42,595 nt of DNA from positions 1 through 42,595 of the forward strand of contig CANQHU010000014.1 in NCBI GenBank assembly GCA_947623945.1, read 5' to 3'. Made by a program: the position numbers and the translations under genes. A model generated the notes under the pieces. It did not search any database and was not told the DNA's origin. It worked only from the letters and a program-made list of their open reading frames with translations. Positions 38,425-42,595 of the stretch are shown here, one piece after another. Numbering within the stretch: position 1 is the first letter of the stretch; every line of letters begins with the position of its first letter. The DNA is from an uncultured Clostridia bacterium (GTDB lineage: Bacteria; Bacillota; Clostridia; TANB77; CAG-508).

Positions 38425-39770
38425 TTTTTTTGTCCTTTCAATTTTTTTATTAAATTATCTATTATTTCTTTTATTTCTTCAATTATATTTTCAGGTTGTT
38501 TAAATTCTTCTTCCATTTGATAAGAATATTTAAAGTTACTGTTTTTGGCTGGTTTTAATGTATATATTTCTTCTGGTAATCCTATTTTTTCAGATTGCAC
38601 TTTTATATTTTTGTTCATATAATCTGTATACCATGTTTTTTGGCCAATTAATCTTTCATTTTTATAACCATATTTTTCGTAATCATGTAGTTCTGGTCTT
38701 TCATATCCGTATTCTTTAGCATTTCTTTCTAAAGAATGTAAGAATTCATGTAAAAAGACTTCTTCTGGAAAAGTATTAACATTAGAATTATATTTATAAA
38801 TATAACTTTTTGAATCGTTTGGCAATCTAATATTAGAAAAGCCTATTCCATAGTAATCCATTGAGCCTAGTCCAATCCAGTCATTTACTTCTATATCATT
38901 TTCATGTTGTTCATCTCCGAAGTTTTACAATTACAAAAATATGATCATAATCATTTGATTCTATTGTACCTTTTATTTGATTTTCAACATCTTCTGCTGA
39001 TACATAATATCCGGAATGTAGCATCATAAGATAATTTAGATAATGGAGTATTTATCTCATAAATATCGCATTTTGCTGTCATTTTTCTATTGGATAAGTT
39101 TTCACATGATTTTTCAAATAATTGGATTGTATTTGTAATGTCACTTATGTCATTTCCGAGTTACATCTAATTTAATTTCTTTTCCATTAATATTTACATC
39201 TGTTGTTTTAAAAATAAAGCACGCAAATTTCCATTCACTGTTATTGTCTGTTATTCCTTCTTCAATTGTAAAGTTTGAAAACCATGCCTCTCCTTTTGCT
39301 TCTCCTAAATATCCGCCTAATCTAAAGCCTATATTTACCTCTTCTCTATCTTTACTGTTGAAAATTAACTCTATTTTTTGCCAATTTTGTGTGCCAGATA
39401 TGGCAATTGACCTTTCTGTTGTTCCCTCAATTGAAATTTGTGCACCTATTCCTGAATTTTCATTTTCAGCTTGCACATTACTTGTTTTTACCATACAAGT
39501 TACTTTATATGGTTGATTTTTGTTTACTTTAATTTTTTTGTAAAACATTGCATCATTAAAATCTTTTGAATCGATTTTATAACTTCTTTTTGCTGTGTAT
39601 TTTACTTCATTATCTCGTATAAATGTAGATGCATATAGTTTTGATTCACTTCTTACAAAATCATTAAAATTGTTTTGTTGATAATACTGATATACAAAAT
39701 ATAGTATTACAAGTAATATTGCAAGTGTTATATAATAGCTTATTTTGTGTTTCCTTTTCTTCTGCTCCAT
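38421..39770 (-). CDS. Membrane-anchored HExxH metallopeptidase-like protein (three CGG +1 shifts)
   Basis: 448 aa once three CGG codons are skipped: ACT-CGG-A (39156-39158), TTC-CGG-A (39011-39013) and CTT-CGG-A (38917-38919). An N-terminal membrane anchor (residues 11-29) is followed by a beta-sandwich, carbohydrate-binding-like domain (about 50-190: [22 protein letters not shown]). A predicted protease domain follows ([20 protein letters not shown], then [15 protein letters not shown] with zinc-ligand His residues). The Glu/Lys-rich C-terminus is amphipathic. I do not recognise a named family. Its last four bases overlap the TTG start of queA. Confidence 0.68.
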
Positions 39771-39788
39771 ATTTATCCTCCATCAAAT

Positions 39789-39812
39789 AGAGGCACTTTT
39801 AAAAATGCCTCT
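39789..39812 (-). terminator. Probable terminator after pnp
   Basis: Perfect 7-bp stem AGAGGCA/TGCCTCT just after the pnp stop. The T-run is short, so read-through into the downstream HExxH-queA-tgt unit is likely. Confidence 0.55.
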
Positions 39813-39819
39813 TTGTTGT

Positions 39820-41940
39820 TTATTCTTCTGTTCTGTTGTCATTAAAATCTTTCATGCTTAAATTGATTCTTCCTTGTTCATCGATATCAATTACTTTTAC
39901 CGTTACTTTGTCTCCTACGTGAAGTACATCATTTATATTTTTAATTCTTTCTCTTGATATTTGAGAAATATGTAATAAACCTTCTTTTCCTCCGCAGTCT
40001 AAGTCTACAAAAGCTCCAAAGTTCATAATTCTTGTTACTTCTCCATAGTAAATACCACCAACTTCAACTTCTCTTACAATATCTTCAATCATTTCTAATG
40101 CTTGTATTGCTTTTTCGTTGTCGTTTGAATAAATAAATACTTGTCCATCTTCTTCTATATCAATTTTAACTCCAGTTTCTTCAATAATTTTGTTGATTAC
40201 TTTTCCACCTGTTCCAATTACATCTTTTATTTTTTCTACTTTAATTTGTGTTCCTACTATTCTTGGAGCATATTTTGAGATGTCTTCTCTTGGCTTGCTA
40301 ATAACTGGCGCCATAACATCTTCTAAGATGTGTTTTCTTGCAATTCTTGTTTTTTCAAATGCTTCTTTTATAATATCATAACTTAGTCCATCGCATTTGA
40401 TATCTACTTGTATTGCTGTAATTCCTTTTTCTGTTCCTCCAACTTTAAAGTCCATATCTCCAAAGAAATCTTCTAATCCTTGAATATCTACTAACATAAC
40501 ATAGTCTTTGTCATTGTCTGGATTTGTTACTAAACCTGTTGAAATTCCTGCTACTGGTCTTTTTATTGGAACACCTGCATCCATTAAACTTAATGTACTT
40601 CCACAAATACTTGCTTGTGAAGTAGAACCATTAGATGATAGTACTTCTGATACTACTCTTATGGCATATGGGAATTCTTCTTTTGATGGCAATACTGGTA
40701 CTAATGCTTTTTCTGCTAATGCTCCATGTCCTATTTCTCTTCTTCCTGGTCCTCTAGATGGTCTTGCTTCTCCTACTGAGTAACTTGGGAAATTGTAATG
40801 GTGCATATATCTTTTTGATTCTTCAGTGTCTATTCCATCTAATACTTGTTCTTCACTTATCATTCCTAAAGTTGCAATTGATAATACTTGTGTTTGTCCT
40901 CTTGTGAATAATGCGCTTCCATGTGTTCTTGGAAGTAGACCTACTTCGCATGATAGTGGTCTTATTTCGTCTAAAGCTCTTCCGTCTACTCTTTTATGTT
41001 CAACAAAAATCATTTCTCTAACACATTTTTTCTCTAATTTGTAAATTGCTTCTCCAATATCTGCTTTATGTTCTTCAAGAGCTTCTTCTCCAAATTTTTC
41101 TTTGTATGCTTCTTCAATTTTTTCTGTTAGTTCATCTATGTTTTTATCTCTTATTTCTTTGTCTACTTCTTGTACTTTTTCTTTCATTTCGTCTTTGAAG
41201 TTTGATTCAATAAATTCATATATTTCATGATCTACTTCAAATGATTTGTATTTAAATTTTGGCTTTCCAATTTCTTTTTGAATTTTTGTAATAAATTTGC
41301 ATATTTTTTTGATTTCTGTATGTGCTGCTTTTATTGATTCTAACATTAAGTCATCTGGTATTTCGTTTCCGCCTGCTTCTATCATAGTTATTTTCTTTTC
41401 TGTTGCTGCAACAGTTAGTGTTAAGTCACTTTTTCCTCTTTGCTCTTCTGTTGGGTTGATTACAATTTGTCCATCTACTATTCCTACATTTACTGCTGCT
41501 GTAGGTCCTCCAAATGGAATGTCTGATATTGCTAAAGCACATGCTGCTCCTATCATTGCTGCAACTTCTGGTGAGTTGTCTTGATCAACGCAAAGTACTG
41601 TTGCACAAACTACTACATCATTTCTAAAGTCTTTTGGGAATAATGGTCTTAATGGTCTATCTATTGCTCTTGATGTAAGTATTGCTTTGTCACTTGGTTT
41701 TCCTTCTCTTTTTAAGAATCCTCCTGGTATTTTTCCAACAGAATATAATTTTTCCTCAAAGTCTACTGATAGTGGGAAAAAGTCTATTCCTTCTTTTGGT
41801 TCTTTTGATGCTGTTACATTTACTAATACACATGTGTCTCCATAACGTACTAAGACACTTCCATTTGCTAAACCTGCCATCTTTCCTGTTTCGATTACAA
41901 GTTTTCTTCCTGCTAATTCTGTTTCGTAAGTTTTAAACAT
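39820..41940 (-). CDS. pnp: Polyribonucleotide nucleotidyltransferase (PNPase)
   Basis: 706 aa from the ATG at 41940 behind GAAAGGAAGG; the in-frame codons upstream lie in the leader. Two RNase PH domains (SVDFEEKLYSVGKIPGGFLK; HYNFPSYSVGEARPSRGPGR) are followed by a KH domain (IGTGGKVINKIIEETG) and an S1 domain (GAFVDLDCGGKEGLLHISQI). 3'-5' phosphorolytic RNase of mRNA turnover. No in-frame CGG although out-of-frame CGG occurs several times. Confidence 0.96.
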   Translation of the reverse strand: MFKTYETELAGRKLVIETGKMAGLANGSVLVRYGDTCVLVNVTASKEPKEGIDFFPLSVDFEEKLYSVGKIPGGFLKREGKPSDKAILTSRAIDRPLRPLFPKDFRNDVVVCATVLCVDQDNSPEVAAMIGAACALAISDIPFGGPTAAVNVGIVDGQIVINPTEEQRGKSDLTLTVAATEKKITMIEAGGNEIPDDLMLESIKAAHTEIKKICKFITKIQKEIGKPKFKYKSFEVDHEIYEFIESNFKDEMKEKVQEVDKEIRDKNIDELTEKIEEAYKEKFGEEALEEHKADIGEAIYKLEKKCVREMIFVEHKRVDGRALDEIRPLSCEVGLLPRTHGSALFTRGQTQVLSIATLGMISEEQVLDGIDTEESKRYMHHYNFPSYSVGEARPSRGPGRREIGHGALAEKALVPVLPSKEEFPYAIRVVSEVLSSNGSTSQASICGSTLSLMDAGVPIKRPVAGISTGLVTNPDNDKDYVMLVDIQGLEDFFGDMDFKVGGTEKGITAIQVDIKCDGLSYDIIKEAFEKTRIARKHILEDVMAPVISKPREDISKYAPRIVGTQIKVEKIKDVIGTGGKVINKIIEETGVKIDIEEDGQVFIYSNDNEKAIQALEMIEDIVREVEVGGIYYGEVTRIMNFGAFVDLDCGGKEGLLHISQISRERIKNINDVLHVGDKVTVKVIDIDEQGRINLSMKDFNDNRTEE

Positions 41941-41964
41941 ATTAAATCCTTCCTTTCTTTTTTT

Positions 41965-42046
41965 CAAGCAAGTTTAGATGGTAACCTCTATTCTATATTA
42001 ATTTTCTTAATACAGGATACAAGCTACTTACCTAAACTTTTGCTTG
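41965..42046 (-). promoter_or_regulatory. Long-range hairpin in the pnp leader
   Basis: CAAGCAAGTTTAG (41965-41977) pairs with CTAAACTTTTGCTTG (42032-42046), leaving a 54-base loop, immediately before the pnp SD. In other bacteria pnp is autoregulated through RNase III cleavage of a leader stem, and this could be the equivalent. Confidence 0.45.
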
Positions 42047-42056
42047 TTTAATGAAT

Positions 42057-42089
42057 AAAAAGCCCTTGCCAAAATAAGCACTGGGCTTT
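42057..42089 (-). terminator. Terminator or attenuator between rpsO and pnp
   Basis: 7-bp stem AAAGCCC/GGGCTTT followed by TTATT on the minus strand. Partial read-through would feed pnp. Confidence 0.65.
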
Positions 42090-42096
42090 ATTATTT

Positions 42097-42360
42097 TTAT
42101 TTTCTTAATCCTAATTTTTCAACAATTTCTCTATAACGGTTTATGTCTTTTTTTGCTAAGTAGTTAAGCATGTTTCTTCTTTTTCCTACCATTTTTAAAA
42201 GACCACGTCTTGAGTGATTGTCTTTTTTATGAATTTTTAAATGTTCTGTTAGTTCATTAATTCTTTCTGTTAAAAGAGCTATTTGTACTTCTGGTGAACC
42301 TGTATCGTTTTCCTCTCTTTTATAAGTATTAATGATTTCTTGTTTTCTTTCTTTTGTCAT
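42097..42360 (-). CDS. rpsO: 30S ribosomal protein S15
   Basis: 87 aa, standard length. [42 protein letters not shown] and [22 protein letters not shown] cover the whole family. The SD TAGGAGGTG is near perfect. Upstream of pnp, the widespread rpsO-pnp order. Confidence 0.97.
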   Translation of the reverse strand: MTKERKQEIINTYKREENDTGSPEVQIALLTERINELTEHLKIHKKDNHSRRGLLKMVGKRRNMLNYLAKKDINRYREIVEKLGLRK

Positions 42361-42390
42361 TTTTTACACCTCCTATTTTTTTCTTTGTCC

Positions 42391-42450
42391 TTTAACTGAG
42401 CTTAAAGTTTTAGGTGTTTTTCTTTTAGCTAAGTAAAAGGTATGCCTTTT
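42391..42450 (-). promoter_or_regulatory. Structured rpsO leader
   Basis: Two short hairpins, AAAAGG/CCTTTT (42435-42450) and CTTTAA/TTAAAG (42391-42408), lie between promoter and SD. They are possibly the S15 autoregulatory target. Confidence 0.35.
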
Positions 42451-42461
42451 TTGACATATTG

Positions 42462-42490
42462 ATTATACTATATTTAGTGGAGAATTGCAA
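42462..42490 (-). promoter_or_regulatory. Promoter of rpsO-pnp
   Basis: TTGCAA (42490-42485), 17 bases, TATAAT (42467-42462). The remaining bases to the right edge (42491-42595) show nothing I can support. Confidence 0.7.
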
Positions 42491-42595
42491 GTTTTTTTTG
42501 AATTTTGTTTCTTTTATAGTTACTAGTTAATGGTTTTAAAACTAAAATAAGCTAAAAACTAATTGACTGCAACAGTTTTGTAATGAAAACTTAAT

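Overview
The window looks like a low-GC, endospore-forming member of the Clostridia. It is very AT-rich, start sites carry strong AGGAGG-type ribosome-binding sites, and it holds spoVG, spoIVB, an alpha/beta-type small acid-soluble spore protein, whiA and the Firmicutes order era-yqzL-recO. Almost everything is read on the minus strand. Only murC and the SASP gene are on plus.

Layout. 1-6.7 kb is an accessory region: the 5' edge of a probable group II intron, two paralogous pilin-headed C-type-lectin-fold proteins with hypervariable C-termini (diversity-generating-retroelement target style), and between them a complete IS1182-type insertion sequence beside the stump of a second one. 7.0-13.8 kb is an operon alr / DUF1189-like / ftsH / prmC / whiA / hemW. 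14-16 kb has spoVG (sigma-H type promoter) divergent from murC. 16.1-29.1 kb holds spoIVB (sigma-G type promoter) and a twelve-gene Tad/Flp-type pilus operon (CpaB-like, two TadZ-like ATPases, TadA, a fused TadB-TadC, several short pilins and larger pseudopilin-like proteins). 29.2-34.6 kb has a Cof-type phosphatase, SASP, hpf, recO, yqzL, era and a glycosyltransferase. 34.8-39.8 kb has a WG-repeat protein, tgt, queA and a membrane-anchored HExxH protein. 39.8-42.4 kb is pnp and rpsO.

The outstanding observation is a recoding pattern. Ten genes, including murC, alr, recO, tgt, spoIVB, tadA and the tadB-tadC gene, look broken by frameshifts. I count sixteen +1 shifts, and every one lies exactly at an in-frame CGG codon followed by A or T. 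Skipping the C (reading GGA or GGT, glycine) restores the expected protein each time. No in-frame CGG occurs anywhere else in the window, while about three dozen out-of-frame CGG triplets inside intact genes cause no shift. Random sequencing error or gene decay would not respect reading frame this way. The simplest reading is that this organism has no ordinary CGG codon: CGG(A/T) is decoded as a +1 frameshift or a four-base codon, most likely giving glycine.

Other structure includes a palindromic element of about 140 bp present twice at gene ends with compensatory stem changes, GGGGACGG-type REP palindromes, and well-formed promoters and terminators at transcription-unit boundaries. No tRNA, rRNA or CRISPR array was seen.
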